A stretch of DNA of 64,000 nucleotides, from assembly GCA_013817245.1 (NCBI GenBank), contig JACDDA010000002.1, forward strand, positions 218,252 to 282,251, read 5' to 3'. The notes below the pieces were generated by a model that had not been told where the DNA came from, searched no databases, and worked only from the letters and a program-made list of their open reading frames with translations. The stretch is from Gammaproteobacteria bacterium. Its GTDB lineage: Bacteria > Pseudomonadota > Gammaproteobacteria > HTCC5015. Positions 1-8,849 of the stretch are shown piece by piece. The number at the start of each line of letters is the position of its first letter. Position 1 is the stretch's first letter. The position numbers and the translations under genes are program-made.

Positions 1-1610
1 TCAACGGTGACCGGCGTGCCTGCGAAAGCGAAATATTGATTAATCGGGGGTTTTTCATAGCTACGTACACGGCCATTGGTTTGAGTAATTTCTAAACGTG
101 AAGCGGCGGTTTGCACACCTAATCCTAAATTCATTGTCCACGCTTGCGACGCGGTTAAACCTTGATTAACTAAAAATTGTTGATGAATAATTCGGCCATT
201 ATTTTTTTCCACCATCACGCGCATGTTTAAATAATCCGGTGTGGTAGGAATAGGCAGACTGATTTGATTTGAATCAAAGCCGCCGGAATTAATAAAAGCT
301 TGGCTAGTGCCATCAAAGTTTAGAAAAATAATATCGGTATAACCGTCGGCGTTAACATCTGCGATTAATGGTGAAATGCCGTAGCGTTGATTGTTGATGC
401 CAGCGGCTTTTTCGACCGCAGCGAACATGTCGTTGTCAGTTTGAACTAATAAGCGTCCCGGTTGTTTATAAGCCCAATGCGGCGGAAAGCTCATGTAATT
501 AGATGCAACGACAATATCTTGCAAACTATCTGAGTTGAAGTCGGCCATCACCGCACCCCAACCAAATTCATAATTGGCTAATTTGAGCGCGTCAGCTGTA
601 TTGGTAAAATGAAAATCGCCATCGTTATGCAAGAATACCCATTGCGGATGATAACTTTGGCTATCACGTAAATCGCCGCGTGATAAATAGGGTAAAGACA
701 TAGTGCCGATATTGGTTACTAAAATATCTACGAAACCATTGTTATCAATATCACCTAATGCGAGTCCCATCGGATAACCATAAAAATCTTGTGTAGGATT
801 AGGTTTTTGTTCAAAGGTGAGATCATGATTATTGCGATAAGTTAAAACTTGTCCAGCATCTTGATTGATTACTAAGTCAGGCCAGTTGTCGTTATCTAAA
901 TCCACAAAACTGGCCGTTAAGACATTGTGTTTGTCGCGTAAGCCAGCGGCTGTTGTAATATCACGGAACGTATTGTCGCCATTATTAAGTAACAATAAGC
1001 TGGTCGCGGCATATTCTGTGTCATTAAAAGCATGACGATGTTTAAAATAATTTTTTGGATGCATATTGGTGCTAATAAATAAATCTACTTTGCCATCTAA
1101 ATTAATATCTCCCAATGCAATGGCGGTTGGTACGGAATTGTCATCAAAGGCCACGTCGATTTTTTCGCTAACGAACACACCATTCTGATTACGCAAAAAA
1201 TACAAGCCACTATCACGCGCGACAAATAAATCGGTAAAGCCATTGTAATCAGCATCAATCGCGGCGGCACCATAAGTCGCATCGCCGGCTTTTTTGGTAA
1301 TGCCTGATTCGGAATAGATATTAATGAAACTGTTATCTATGTACGTAAATAAACCATCGCCTTGTAAGGCTCCGCCGCCAATAAAAATTTCTGGTTTACC
1401 GTTATTGTCGATGTCGATGACCGCGCCGCCTATGAAGGGCAAGGCGCGTAAATGTTTGTAATCATGCGTAAAAGGGATGGGAATGGTCGCGAAAGTTGGG
1501 ATTTTGGAAACGTTAATGCTCACTGAATAGGGTGGACGATAAAAATAATAGCCCGCATAGCCTAGGCCGCCGAGGAGTAGGAGAAATATAAACAGTGTCC
1601 GCAAGCGCAT
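1..1610 (-). CDS. FG-GAP/VCBS repeat protein with ASPIC/UnbV C-terminal domain (partial)
   Basis: The minus strand is open from an ATG at 1610 to the left edge without a stop, so the C-terminus is missing (536 codons seen). The protein starts with a signal peptide or membrane anchor (MRLRTLFIFLLLLGGLGYAG). It then carries many calcium-loop type repeats with the pattern D-x-D-x-N/D-G-x-x-D (for example DIDNNGKPEI, DINLDGKVDLF, DVNADGYTDI), which form FG-GAP/VCBS beta-propeller blades. The last visible part (RLEITQTNGRVRSYE) resembles the ASPIC/UnbV domain that follows such propellers. It is probably exported or surface-exposed. The ligand cannot be told from sequence. Recognition is by repeat pattern, so the family is fairly sure and the function is not. 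Confidence 0.85.
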   Translation of the reverse strand, partial: MRLRTLFIFLLLLGGLGYAGYYFYRPPYSVSINVSKIPTFATIPIPFTHDYKHLRALPFIGGAVIDIDNNGKPEIFIGGGALQGDGLFTYIDNSFINIYSESGITKKAGDATYGAAAIDADYNGFTDLFVARDSGLYFLRNQNGVFVSEKIDVAFDDNSVPTAIALGDINLDGKVDLFISTNMHPKNYFKHRHAFNDTEYAATSLLLLNNGDNTFRDITTAAGLRDKHNVLTASFVDLDNDNWPDLVINQDAGQVLTYRNNHDLTFEQKPNPTQDFYGYPMGLALGDIDNNGFVDILVTNIGTMSLPYLSRGDLRDSQSYHPQWVFLHNDGDFHFTNTADALKLANYEFGWGAVMADFNSDSLQDIVVASNYMSFPPHWAYKQPGRLLVQTDNDMFAAVEKAAGINNQRYGISPLIADVNADGYTDIIFLNFDGTSQAFINSGGFDSNQISLPIPTTPDYLNMRVMVEKNNGRIIHQQFLVNQGLTASQAWTMNLGLGVQTAASRLEITQTNGRVRSYEKPPINQYFAFAGTPVTV

Positions 1611-1861
1611 AAGAAAACCTCTGGCAAGTATTAAGTCCCTATCTAGCCGTAGTAAGAATCATGGTCTAGGGGTCGTTTCAATGAAGCTAGCTATAATGTA
1701 AAGAAAAAATGCGCATGAAGCCAATTTTCCTAGCAATCAGTGCAGTGCTGATGTGATTTTAGGTCGATAACAGTCGGTTGTTTCGATAGAACTAATTCTT
1801 GTTAGGCCACTGTGCTCTCTATGACTACAATGCAGCCTGCATATTCAACAAGGAGTATTTT
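1611..1861. promoter_or_regulatory. Divergent intergenic region with a candidate -10 box
   Basis: These 251 bases separate the leftward FG-GAP gene from the rightward peroxiredoxin gene. A perfect TATAAT lies at 1692-1697, but no convincing -35 is seen 16-18 bases upstream. A strong ribosome binding site AAGGAG at 1850-1855 stands 6 bases before the ATG at 1862 and decides the peroxiredoxin start over an upstream TTG in the same frame. The promoter itself is tentative. Confidence 0.35.
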
Positions 1862-2503
1862 ATGAGCTTACGTTTAGGTGATATCGCCCCAGATTTTACG
1901 CAAGAATCTACCCAGGGCGTGATCTCGTTTCATCATTGGATAGGTGATAGTTGGGCAGTGCTGTTCTCTCACCCCGCTGATTACACGCCGGTTTGTACGA
2001 CAGAGCTGGGCATTGTTGCGCGCCTGCAAACGACGGAATTTAAACCTCGGAATGTTAAAGTGATTGCAGTCAGTGTGGATCCGTTGGCATCACATCATGG
2101 ATGGGTTAAAGATATTAATGAAACTCAACAATGTGAAGTTAACTACCCTATTTTAGCGGATGCTGATCGTAAGGTTGCTGAGTTATACGACATGTTACAT
2201 CCCGGTGCTGGGGATAGTTCAACAGTGCGTTCGGTGTTTGTAATTGATCCGCAGAAGAAAATTCGTGCGACTATTACTTATCCGAAAAGCACAGGCCGTA
2301 ATTTCACAGAAATTTTGCGTTTAATTGACTCTTTGCAGTTAACGGATAACTACAGCGTGGCAACTCCCGGCGATTGGCAGCAAGGCCAAGACGTGGTGAT
2401 TGTGCCTAGCATTACTGATCCGGTGGTAATTGCGCAAAAATTTCCTAAAGGCCACAAACAAATCAAGCCATATTTGCGTTTAACACCGCAACCTAATAAA
2501 TAA
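1862..2503 (+). CDS. 1-Cys peroxiredoxin (Prx6/AhpC-TSA family)
   Basis: This protein reduces hydrogen peroxide and organic peroxides in the cytoplasm. It is 213 residues long, typical of the Prx6 group. The peroxidatic cysteine is Cys45 in the motif DYTPVCTTELG, within a thioredoxin fold. No second cysteine sits at the usual resolving position of 2-Cys enzymes, and the long C-terminal arm (VPSITDPVVIAQKF, then KPYLRLTPQP) is the dimerisation extension of Prx6 proteins. The start at 1862 is chosen because AAGGAG precedes it and because the usual family N-terminus (LRLGDIAPDF) begins there. A cytochrome c gene follows 81 bases later in the same direction. Confidence 0.95.
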   Translation: MSLRLGDIAPDFTQESTQGVISFHHWIGDSWAVLFSHPADYTPVCTTELGIVARLQTTEFKPRNVKVIAVSVDPLASHHGWVKDINETQQCEVNYPILADADRKVAELYDMLHPGAGDSSTVRSVFVIDPQKKIRATITYPKSTGRNFTEILRLIDSLQLTDNYSVATPGDWQQGQDVVIVPSITDPVVIAQKFPKGHKQIKPYLRLTPQPNK

Positions 2504-2584
2504 TATTTATGCTATTAAGACTTCTTTGTAAATTGCGGCAAGCGTAGAATTTGCCGTTCTGTTAATCCGTACTGGGACGAGAAT

Positions 2585-2893
2585 ATGCAAAAGTTAGTAT
2601 TAATGACGGGTTTATTATTAGCGACCAGCCTGGTTTGGGCTGCAGGCGATAAAGTAGCTGGGGAAAAAGCCTTTAATAGTAAAGCATGCATGGGTTGTCA
2701 TGGACCCGCAGGCAAGCAACCGATTGATAAAAGTTATCCGGTGTTGGCGGGTCAGCCAGTGGCTTATACCATCGCACAATTAAAAGCTTTTCAAACGGGC
2801 AAACGTGACAATCCTTTAATGAAACCAATGGCGATGCAATTAACGGCACCCGATATTGAAAACATTGCGGCGTATTTAGCGGCACAAAAATAA
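2585..2893 (+). CDS. Small periplasmic monoheme cytochrome c (c553/c5-like)
   Basis: The 102-residue product begins with a signal peptide ending near residue 20 (LLLATSLVWAA), so it acts in the periplasm. The heme attachment motif is Cys35-Met-Gly-Cys38-His39. A methionine-rich stretch around residues 79-84 (LMKPMAM) supplies the probable axial ligand. The C-terminal helix (APDIENIAAYLAAQ) is typical of class I cytochromes of the c553/c4-half type. It should carry electrons between membrane complexes and a terminal oxidase or a periplasmic enzyme, but the partner is unknown. A strong hairpin terminator follows the stop, so this is the end of the transcript. Confidence 0.92.
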   Translation: MQKLVLMTGLLLATSLVWAAGDKVAGEKAFNSKACMGCHGPAGKQPIDKSYPVLAGQPVAYTIAQLKAFQTGKRDNPLMKPMAMQLTAPDIENIAAYLAAQK

Positions 2894-2908
2894 TATCGAA
2901 TGCTTGAT

Positions 2909-2940
2909 ATAACGAAGCCCGCGGAAGCGGGCTTCGTTAT
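2909..2940 (+). terminator. Hairpin terminator after the cytochrome c gene
   Basis: A perfect 14-bp inverted repeat (2909-2922 and 2927-2940) encloses a GGAA tetraloop, with several T-rich runs just downstream. It sits 15 bases after the cytochrome stop codon. It may also act on the leftward gene that ends at 2962. Confidence 0.8.
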
Positions 2941-2961
2941 GATTTTAAAAATTGTTTTTTA

Positions 2962-3663
2962 TTAAAATTCAAATTTTGCATTGATGGTAAAAGTTTCAAC
3001 TTCCATTTCGCCTCGCCAATCCGTATCTAAACGATATAATTCTTTTTCTAAGGTGATGTATTTGAAGTCTAAGGCGATACCATAAAAAACATCTGTACCG
3101 TTTTCAGAAATATCATCGTTAGCATTGTAGGGTAAGTAATTGTAATAATTTAACTGCGCGCTTTCTGTTCATTTGCCCTCATAACCCCATAGTAATAGAC
3201 CGATTCTGGCATTTACAGAAAACCACTCTTTACCAATAGGCGACTCAAAGACGCCGGCGGCATAAGCACCTTTGATTTCGCTTTGTTCATGAAAATAATA
3301 TGAATAGGGAGCGTAGGGTCCAGTGTAAGCAGAGGCTGCTTGTATTTCATATTGCCCGAAATTAATTAAACCACCTTCTATTGCCCATATACCATTAAAG
3401 CGAGCGCCACCAAATGTTTTTATTCCATTGGGTTGATCATCGACAAAAAGGTCAACAAGAAAGGGGCTATAGCCGCCATTCGAAGGGTCGGCGTAAAAAT
3501 ATTGGTAAGTGCCGCTGGCTAATGAGTTCTCAATAAATTTATAGGCGCTATTAACCACGCCCACACCAAAATAAGGAACCGGACTAGTATCCAGCGCCGC
3601 GATCGCGGATAAAGACCATAAGCTGTTAATTACCAATAGAATTGAAATGACACGTTTTTGCAT
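2962..3663 (-). pseudogene. OmpA-like outer-membrane beta-barrel, interrupted by an in-frame TGA
   Basis: From an ATG at 3663 the minus strand encodes a signal peptide (MQKRVISILLVINSLWSLSA, then IAA) followed by alternating beta-barrel sequence. A TGA at 3169-3171 (codon 165) stops it after LLLWGYEGK. The same frame then stays open for 68 more codons to a TAA at 2962-2964 and keeps barrel character: TDVFYGIALDFKYITL resembles a late OmpA-like strand, and the protein ends NAKFEF with the terminal phenylalanine needed for outer-membrane insertion. A single base change (for example TGA to CGA, GGA or TGG) would restore a 233-residue protein. Likely explanations are a recent nonsense mutation or a sequencing error. 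The start shown is preferred over an ATG at 3732 because the signal peptide begins there. Confidence 0.75.
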
Positions 3664-3731
3664 TAGGAGCGCCCTTAGGAAGTTTGTTAGTATTGCCGCG
3701 CACATTTTAAGCATCTTGAGGTGACCTATCA

Positions 3732-4424
3732 ATGACTGCCATGACTACTAAAATTTCTCCGTGGATCGCCCCGTCAATTTTATCGGCGAACTTCGCTTGT
3801 TTAGGCGCAGAGGTTGATGCAGTGTTAGCCGCCGGCGCGGATGTTGTGCATTTTGATGTAATGGATAATCACTACGTTCCTAATTTAACGATTGGTCCTT
3901 TAGTATGTGAAGCGCTGCGTAAGCATGGCGTGACTGCACCGATTGATGTGCATTTAATGGTGCAACCGGTTGATCGGATTATTCCGGATTTTGCTCAAGC
4001 AGGCGCGACCTATATTACGTTTCATCCTGAAGCGTCAGCGCATATTGATCGCACTTTGCAGCTAATTCGTGACAATGGATGCAAATCCGGTTTGGTGTTT
4101 AATCCTGCAACACCGTTACATTATTTAGATTACGTTATGGATAAAATCGATATGATTTTATTAATGTCGGTGAATCCTGGTTTTGGCGGGCAAAAATTTA
4201 TTCCAGCGACCTTAGATAAATTGCGTCAAGTACGACAACGCATTGATGCATCAGGTTATGCGATTCGCTTAGAAGTCGACGGTGGTGTTAAAGCCGATAA
4301 TATCGCAGCGATTGCGGCTGCAGGTGCCGACACTTTTGTGGCGGGCTCAGCAATTTTTGGTGCGCCCGATTATAAAACGGTCATTAGTCAAATGCGCGCA
4401 GAAATTGCGCGCGCGCTTGTTTAA
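3732..4424 (+). CDS. rpe: Ribulose-phosphate 3-epimerase
   Basis: The enzyme interconverts ribulose 5-phosphate and xylulose 5-phosphate in the pentose phosphate pathway, as a TIM barrel with a catalytic metal. Diagnostic motifs are [13 protein letters not shown] near the N-terminus, [16 protein letters not shown], the metal-ligand stretch [20 protein letters not shown], and VDGGVKADN in the phosphate-binding loop. The 230-residue length is normal. GAGGTGA lies just before the ATG at 3732; a second in-frame ATG at 3741 is possible. It begins the rpe-gph-trpG-trpD-trpC run, an order also known in Pseudomonas-type genomes, with gph 26 bases downstream. Confidence 0.97.
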   Translation: MTAMTTKISPWIAPSILSANFACLGAEVDAVLAAGADVVHFDVMDNHYVPNLTIGPLVCEALRKHGVTAPIDVHLMVQPVDRIIPDFAQAGATYITFHPEASAHIDRTLQLIRDNGCKSGLVFNPATPLHYLDYVMDKIDMILLMSVNPGFGGQKFIPATLDKLRQVRQRIDASGYAIRLEVDGGVKADNIAAIAAAGADTFVAGSAIFGAPDYKTVISQMRAEIARALV

Positions 4425-4450
4425 TTAATTTTTTCATAAAGTTAGTCTGC

Positions 4451-5134
4451 ATGTATCTTGATAAAAAACCAGAATTGGTTGCTTTCGATTTAGACGGCAC
4501 GTTAGTTGATAGCGCGCCTGATATTGCACATTGCATAGACCTTATGTTTCGGGATCTAGGCTTGCATGCCACAGATTTACGTCAAGTACGCAATTGGATG
4601 GGTGATGGTGTTGAGCGTTTAATTAAACGAGCGTTAACCGGCGATATGAATGGTGAGCCGGCAGCTGGTTTATATGCGAAAGCATTAGATGAATTTCTAG
4701 CAGCCTACGCGCAACATTATGCGGTTAAAACTAAAGTGTATCCTGGCGCAGAAAAAGTTTTGAAATATTTAATCAAAGAAGAAATTCCTCTATGTTGCAT
4801 CACTAATAAACGTCGGCAATTTACTGAGCCTTTATTAGAGCGTTTGAAATTAACGCAATATTTTGCTTGCGTGGTGTGTGGAGATGATTTGCCCGAACGC
4901 AAGCCTGATCCGAAACCATTGTTACACGCGGCAACTTTATTGGGCGCTAATCCTAAACGCAGTTTAATGGTTGGCGATTCTGCCAATGATGTGGAAGCCG
5001 CGCGGGCGGCGGGTTTTAAAATGATTGCGGTGAGTTATGGTTATAACCAAGGTGTAGAGATTGGGTTATCGCGGCCGGATTTTATCGTTGATTCCCTTAG
5101 TGAATTACCGCATTTCGTGTACAACTTATTTTAA
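4451..5134 (+). CDS. gph: Phosphoglycolate phosphatase (HAD family)
   Basis: It hydrolyses 2-phosphoglycolate, which arises during DNA repair and oxygenation reactions. The HAD motifs are in order: motif I FDLDGTLVDS near residue 14 with the nucleophilic Asp, a helical cap domain (residues about 20-90), motif II with CCITNKRR, a lysine in ERKPDPKPLL, and the acidic motif IV MVGDSANDVEAARAAG. Its 227 residues match the family. The place between rpe and trpG supports Gph over other HAD phosphatases. In related genomes trpE often sits between gph and trpG; here it is absent. Confidence 0.93.
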   Translation: MYLDKKPELVAFDLDGTLVDSAPDIAHCIDLMFRDLGLHATDLRQVRNWMGDGVERLIKRALTGDMNGEPAAGLYAKALDEFLAAYAQHYAVKTKVYPGAEKVLKYLIKEEIPLCCITNKRRQFTEPLLERLKLTQYFACVVCGDDLPERKPDPKPLLHAATLLGANPKRSLMVGDSANDVEAARAAGFKMIAVSYGYNQGVEIGLSRPDFIVDSLSELPHFVYNLF

Positions 5135-5162
5135 GTTCTAAGGTTTTATTGAGCGTCTTATT

Positions 5163-5783
5163 ATGTTGTTAATGATCGACAATTTTGACTCGTTCACTTA
5201 TAACTTAGTGCAATATTTTGCGGTGTTAGGTGAAAACGTTAAGGTTGTGCGTAATGATGAAGTAAGCATCAGTGCGATTGAACGTTTGCAACCGCAACGC
5301 ATAGTTATTTCGCCGGGTCCGGGTTCGCCAAATGAAGCCGGTATTTCTTTAGAAGCCATCAAACATTTTGCGGGCAAGTTGCCGATGTTGGGCGTATGTT
5401 TAGGCCATCAATGTATCGCGCAAGCGTTTGGTGGTCGCATAGTGCATGCGAATCAATTGATGCATGGCAAAACGTCTGCTATTGCGCATGATTATTCCGG
5501 TGTGTTTCATGATTTGCCGCAACCTTTTATTGCCACTCGTTATCATTCTTTAATTGTTGAAACACCTAGTTTGCCGAATTGTTTACAAGTGAATGCGTGG
5601 ACTTCGTTGTCTGCACCCGCTGGCGCAAGCCCAGTAGAAATTCCCGTGGAAATCCCTTTGGAGATTATGGCTATCCAGCATACCCGTTGGCCTATTGTGG
5701 GCGTGCAGTTTCATCCCGAATCTATTTTGACGAGTTGCGGCGCGCAATTGCTAAGGAATTTTCTAGCGATCCCATTACAATAG
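5163..5783 (+). CDS. trpG: Anthranilate synthase, glutamine amidotransferase subunit
   Basis: TrpG releases ammonia from glutamine for TrpE in the first committed step of tryptophan synthesis. It may also serve para-aminobenzoate synthesis. The class I amidotransferase features are the oxyanion loop SPGPGSPNEAG, the nucleophile in GVCLGHQCIAQAFGG, and the catalytic His-Glu pair in VQFHPESIL. An unusual insert lies before the conserved EIMAIQH stretch: the peptides VEIP, VEIP and LEIM come from a degenerate 12-bp triplication at 5634-5669. No trpE lies in the window, so the partner must be encoded elsewhere. The gene leads the trpGDC cluster. Confidence 0.95.
   Translation: MLLMIDNFDSFTYNLVQYFAVLGENVKVVRNDEVSISAIERLQPQRIVISPGPGSPNEAGISLEAIKHFAGKLPMLGVCLGHQCIAQAFGGRIVHANQLMHGKTSAIAHDYSGVFHDLPQPFIATRYHSLIVETPSLPNCLQVNAWTSLSAPAGASPVEIPVEIPLEIMAIQHTRWPIVGVQFHPESILTSCGAQLLRNFLAIPLQ
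5634..5669 (+). repeat. Degenerate 12-bp tandem triplication inside trpG
   Basis: Three successive 12-base units (GTAGAAATTCCC, GTGGAAATCCCT, TTGGAGATTATG) encode VEIP, VEIP and LEIM. The units keep the reading frame and lengthen a loop just before the conserved EIM strand of the amidotransferase. Confidence 0.6.
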
Positions 5784-5846
5784 CGACATTCCGCAGCGAC
5801 ATTCCGAGTGGGTCGTCGCGCTTAACTATTAGCAGAAAGGATCCCC

Positions 5847-6863
5847 ATGAGTTTGCCAGAAGCCATTCGCGCGGTTGTCGCGGGGCAACATCTGAGCTAT
5901 GCGCAAATGACGGTTGTGATGCAGCTGATCATGACGGGAGAAGCGACGCCGGCGCAAATTGCTGCGTTGTTGGTAGGCTTGCGAATTAAAGGTGAAACGG
6001 TGGAAGAAATTGCCGCCGCCGCTACGGTGATGCGAGAGTTATCGGATCGTGTTGATATTCCTGCAAAACATTTGCTGGATACATGTGGCACCGGTGGTGA
6101 CGGCGTAGGTACGTTTAATATTTCCACGGTGTCGGCGATGGTCGCCGCCGCTGCGGGTGCCAATGTCGCGAAGCACGGCAATCGTTCGGTGACCAGTCGT
6201 TCGGGTAGCGCCGATGTATTAGAAGCCGCGGGCGCACGCATTGATTTATCGCCGCAACAAGTCGCAGCCTGTGTCGCAAAATGCGGTGTGGGTTTTATGT
6301 TTGCGCCTTTGCATCACAGCGCCACACGGCATGCGGTGAAACCGCGCAAAGAAATTGGTGTGCGAACTTTATTTAATGTCTTAGGCCCTTTAACGAATCC
6401 GGCCGGCGCACCCAATCAAGTGTTGGGTGTGTTTAGTCCAGATTTAGTGAAACCGCTTGCTGAAGTATTGCAGCGTTTAAAAAGCGAACATGTGTTAGTG
6501 GTGCATGCGGATGATGGTTTAGATGAAATTAGTATTGCCACGGCGACCCAAGTAGCAGAATTAAAAAATGGTGCGGTGCATTGTTATAGTATCCAGCCGG
6601 AAGATTTTGGTATTACGCGTCAAGCAATTACTGGCTTACAAGTTACTACCGCCGAAGAAAGTTTAACGATGATTAATAGCGTGTTAGATAATCAGTTGGG
6701 CGCAGCCTATGACATTGTTCTATTAAATGCAGGTGCGGCGATTTACGCGGCAAATTTAGCAGACACTTTAATTAACGGTGTTGAGCGCGCGCGCGAAGTT
6801 TTAATGAACGGCAGCGCCAAGCGTAAATTTGCCGATTTTATTCAAACCACGCATAACGTGTAA
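5847..6863 (+). CDS. trpD: Anthranilate phosphoribosyltransferase
   Basis: TrpD transfers the phosphoribosyl group of PRPP to anthranilate, the second step of tryptophan synthesis. The 338-residue protein has the glycine-rich PRPP loop [15 protein letters not shown] near residue 78, [22 protein letters not shown] for anthranilate and metal binding, and [27 protein letters not shown] (written here as adjoining parts of the conserved anthranilate site region). The acidic DDGLDEIS motif binds magnesium. AGAAAGGA stands 8 bases before the ATG. The gene lies 63 bases after trpG and 47 bases before trpC. Confidence 0.97.
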   Translation: MSLPEAIRAVVAGQHLSYAQMTVVMQLIMTGEATPAQIAALLVGLRIKGETVEEIAAAATVMRELSDRVDIPAKHLLDTCGTGGDGVGTFNISTVSAMVAAAAGANVAKHGNRSVTSRSGSADVLEAAGARIDLSPQQVAACVAKCGVGFMFAPLHHSATRHAVKPRKEIGVRTLFNVLGPLTNPAGAPNQVLGVFSPDLVKPLAEVLQRLKSEHVLVVHADDGLDEISIATATQVAELKNGAVHCYSIQPEDFGITRQAITGLQVTTAEESLTMINSVLDNQLGAAYDIVLLNAGAAIYAANLADTLINGVERAREVLMNGSAKRKFADFIQTTHNV

Positions 6864-6910
6864 CCCCCGTGTTTTTAAAAACGTAATTAGCCGTAAGCGA
6901 GCGATTTTGT

Positions 6911-7702
6911 ATGGCCACCGATATTTTACAAAAAATTCTTAATCATAAAGCTCAAGAAATTACCGAGCGCGCAGCGCGTGTGTCATTAAAAGCCATGAGC
7001 GAACGTGCCGCCATTGCAGGTGCGCCACGCGGCTTTCGCCAAGCATTAAGCAACAAAATCGCGGCTCACCAAGCAGCAGTTATTGCGGAAATTAAAAAAG
7101 CTTCGCCTAGCAAAGGTTTAATTCGTGAGGATTTTGAACCGATTAGCATTGCGCGTAGTTATGCGGCAGGCGGCGCGGCGTGTTTGTCGGTATTAACAGA
7201 CGAAGCTTTTTTTCAAGGTCATGATGATTATTTAGTGCAGGCGCGTGCTGCAGTTGAGCTGCCCGTATTACGTAAAGATTTTATTATTGATGCATATCAA
7301 ATTTATGAAGCGCGCGCATTAGGTGCTGACTGTGTGTTGTTAATTGTTGCGGCATTAGGCGATGCCGTATTAGCGGAATTATTAGGATTAATTCGACATT
7401 TAAATATGGATGCCTTGGTCGAAGTTCACGATGCAGAAGAATTACAACGCGCGTTGGCAGTGGGTTCGGATTTAATTGGCATTAATAATCGTAATTTGCG
7501 CACATTTGAAACTAGCTTAGACACGACTATCAATTTGTTAAGCGCGGTTCCCGACAATGTTTTGTTGGTCACTGAGAGTGGCATTCATACGCATGCAGAC
7601 GTGGCGAAATTACGCGCAGCGGATGTACATGCATTTTTAGTGGGTGAAGCATTTATGCGAGCGCCAGAACCTGGACAAAAACTCGCCGAGTTATTTAATT
7701 AA
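6911..7702 (+). CDS. trpC: Indole-3-glycerol phosphate synthase
   Basis: This TIM-barrel enzyme closes the indole ring by decarboxylating carboxyphenylamino-deoxyribulose phosphate. Conserved parts are [19 protein letters not shown] (substrate lysine and phosphate loop), [33 protein letters not shown] with the catalytic lysine, [20 protein letters not shown] and the C-terminal phosphate site [11 protein letters not shown]. At 263 residues it is a monofunctional TrpC without fused TrpF. It ends the trp cluster, tail to tail with crp, with only 15 AT-rich bases between the stops. Confidence 0.97.
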   Translation: MATDILQKILNHKAQEITERAARVSLKAMSERAAIAGAPRGFRQALSNKIAAHQAAVIAEIKKASPSKGLIREDFEPISIARSYAAGGAACLSVLTDEAFFQGHDDYLVQARAAVELPVLRKDFIIDAYQIYEARALGADCVLLIVAALGDAVLAELLGLIRHLNMDALVEVHDAEELQRALAVGSDLIGINNRNLRTFETSLDTTINLLSAVPDNVLLVTESGIHTHADVAKLRAADVHAFLVGEAFMRAPEPGQKLAELFN

Positions 7703-7717
7703 AATAAAAATAGTTAA

Positions 7718-8353
7718 TTAACGCGCGCCTAATACGACAATTGTTTTTCCATGCGCAGTCACTAAGCCTTGTATTTCTAAATCTTTCAAGACACGGCCTG
7801 CCATTTCCCGCGAGCAACCCACGATGCGCGCAATTTCTTGGCGCGTAATTTTTAATTGCATGCCATTAGGATGAGTTACCGCGTCGGGTTCGCGTGCGAG
7901 TTCGAGTAAGGTATGCGCGACGCGGCCGGTGACATCAAGAAAAGCTAAATCACATACTTTTTGGCTGGTTTTGCGTAAACGAATGGCAATTTGTGAGGCG
8001 AGTTTAAAAATAATTGCCGCATCATTCATGGCCAAGTTTTTGAATTGGTCGTAATGAATTTCAGCAATTTCGCAAGCGCTGCGAGCAATAACCCAAGCAC
8101 TGCGTGCTACTTGTGGATCGAATAAACCCATCTCTCCAAAAAAATCACCGCTGCTTAAATACGCCAGCACTAGTTCGCGACCTTGATGATCTTCGATCAG
8201 TACGCTGACCGAACCTTTAGTAATATAGTAAAGCGTGTCGGGACGATCGCCACCATGAATGATGGTGGTGCGTGCGGCATAACTGCGACGATGACAATGC
8301 TGTAAGAAGCGTTCAAGTGCCGGATCTTCTTTGTCGATTTTTTTAAGTGGCAT
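7718..8353 (-). CDS. crp: cAMP-responsive transcription regulator, CRP/Vfr type
   Basis: The 211-residue protein has an N-terminal cyclic-nucleotide domain and a C-terminal winged helix. The cAMP pocket residues known from CRP are kept: Gly-Glu in FFGEMGLF, Arg-Ser in ARSAWV, and Thr-Ser in LRKTSQKV. The DNA-reading helix is in TRQEIARIVGCSREMAGRVL, with the Arg-Glu of the CRP recognition helix and a Gly before the second Arg. Vfr of Pseudomonas and Clp of Xanthomonas sit in the same context, after trpGDC. The divergent neighbour is an OsmC-family gene, as yhfA is beside crp in Escherichia. Cytoplasmic global regulator of carbon use and virulence-type functions. Confidence 0.95.
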   Translation of the reverse strand: MPLKKIDKEDPALERFLQHCHRRSYAARTTIIHGGDRPDTLYYITKGSVSVLIEDHQGRELVLAYLSSGDFFGEMGLFDPQVARSAWVIARSACEIAEIHYDQFKNLAMNDAAIIFKLASQIAIRLRKTSQKVCDLAFLDVTGRVAHTLLELAREPDAVTHPNGMQLKITRQEIARIVGCSREMAGRVLKDLEIQGLVTAHGKTIVVLGAR

Positions 8354-8391
8354 GAACTTGTCCGGTGTTATAAGTTATCCTTTCGCAAAGC

Positions 8392-8419
8392 ATTCTAGCA
8401 GCAAATCAAAAGCAGACAA
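8392..8419 (-). promoter_or_regulatory. Candidate sigma-70 promoter of crp
   Basis: Read on the minus strand, TTGTCT (8414-8419) and TAGAAT (8392-8397) are spaced by 16 bases and lie about 40 bases before the crp start at 8353. An AAGGAT stretch follows before the start. The assignment rests only on hexamer match and spacing. Confidence 0.45.
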
Positions 8420-8432
8420 CGTAGGAGCTCGC

Positions 8433-8849
8433 ATGAAAGCGCGTGTTAAATGGTTAGACCACATCAGTTTGGTAGGCGAATCTGCCAGCGGTCATTCTGT
8501 AGTGATGGATGGACCACCAGATGTAGGCGGACGTAATCTCGGTATTCGTCCAATGGAAATGGTCTTGCTCGGCTTAGGTGGTTGCAGCGCTATTGATGTG
8601 CTGCATATTTTACAAAAAGCCCGCCAACCTATTACAGGATGTGAAATTGAATTAGAAGCCGAGCGTGCCGATGCAGTGCCGGCTGTGTTTACCCAAATCC
8701 ATATGAAATTTATTATTTTTGGTCACGACCTGTCTGATAAACAAGTGGCGCGTGCGGTCGATTTATCGGCTGATAAATATTGTTCAGTTTCTAAGATGCT
8801 GGAGCATGGTGTGAAAATTTCTCACAGCTACGAAATTCGCACGACATGA
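8433..8849 (+). CDS. OsmC family protein (YhfA-like)
   Basis: The 138-residue protein belongs to the OsmC/Ohr fold, whose better-known members reduce organic hydroperoxides with a pair of cysteines. Here the family core is GGRNLGIRPMEMVLLGLGGCSAIDVL, given as its two halves GGRNLGIRPMEM and LLGLGGCSAIDVL, and a second cysteine lies in ADKYCSVSKML. This arrangement is that of the YhfA subgroup, whose substrate is unknown. The ATG at 8433 has TAGGAG 6 bases upstream; a longer in-frame reading would overlap the crp start and is not favoured. It overlaps the next gene by 4 bases (ATGA). Confidence 0.88.
   Translation: MKARVKWLDHISLVGESASGHSVVMDGPPDVGGRNLGIRPMEMVLLGLGGCSAIDVLHILQKARQPITGCEIELEAERADAVPAVFTQIHMKFIIFGHDLSDKQVARAVDLSADKYCSVSKMLEHGVKISHSYEIRTT

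Noticed and set aside
1097-1282. 61-codon minus-strand frame
   Set aside because: It is an out-of-frame shadow of the large FG-GAP gene that runs off the window.
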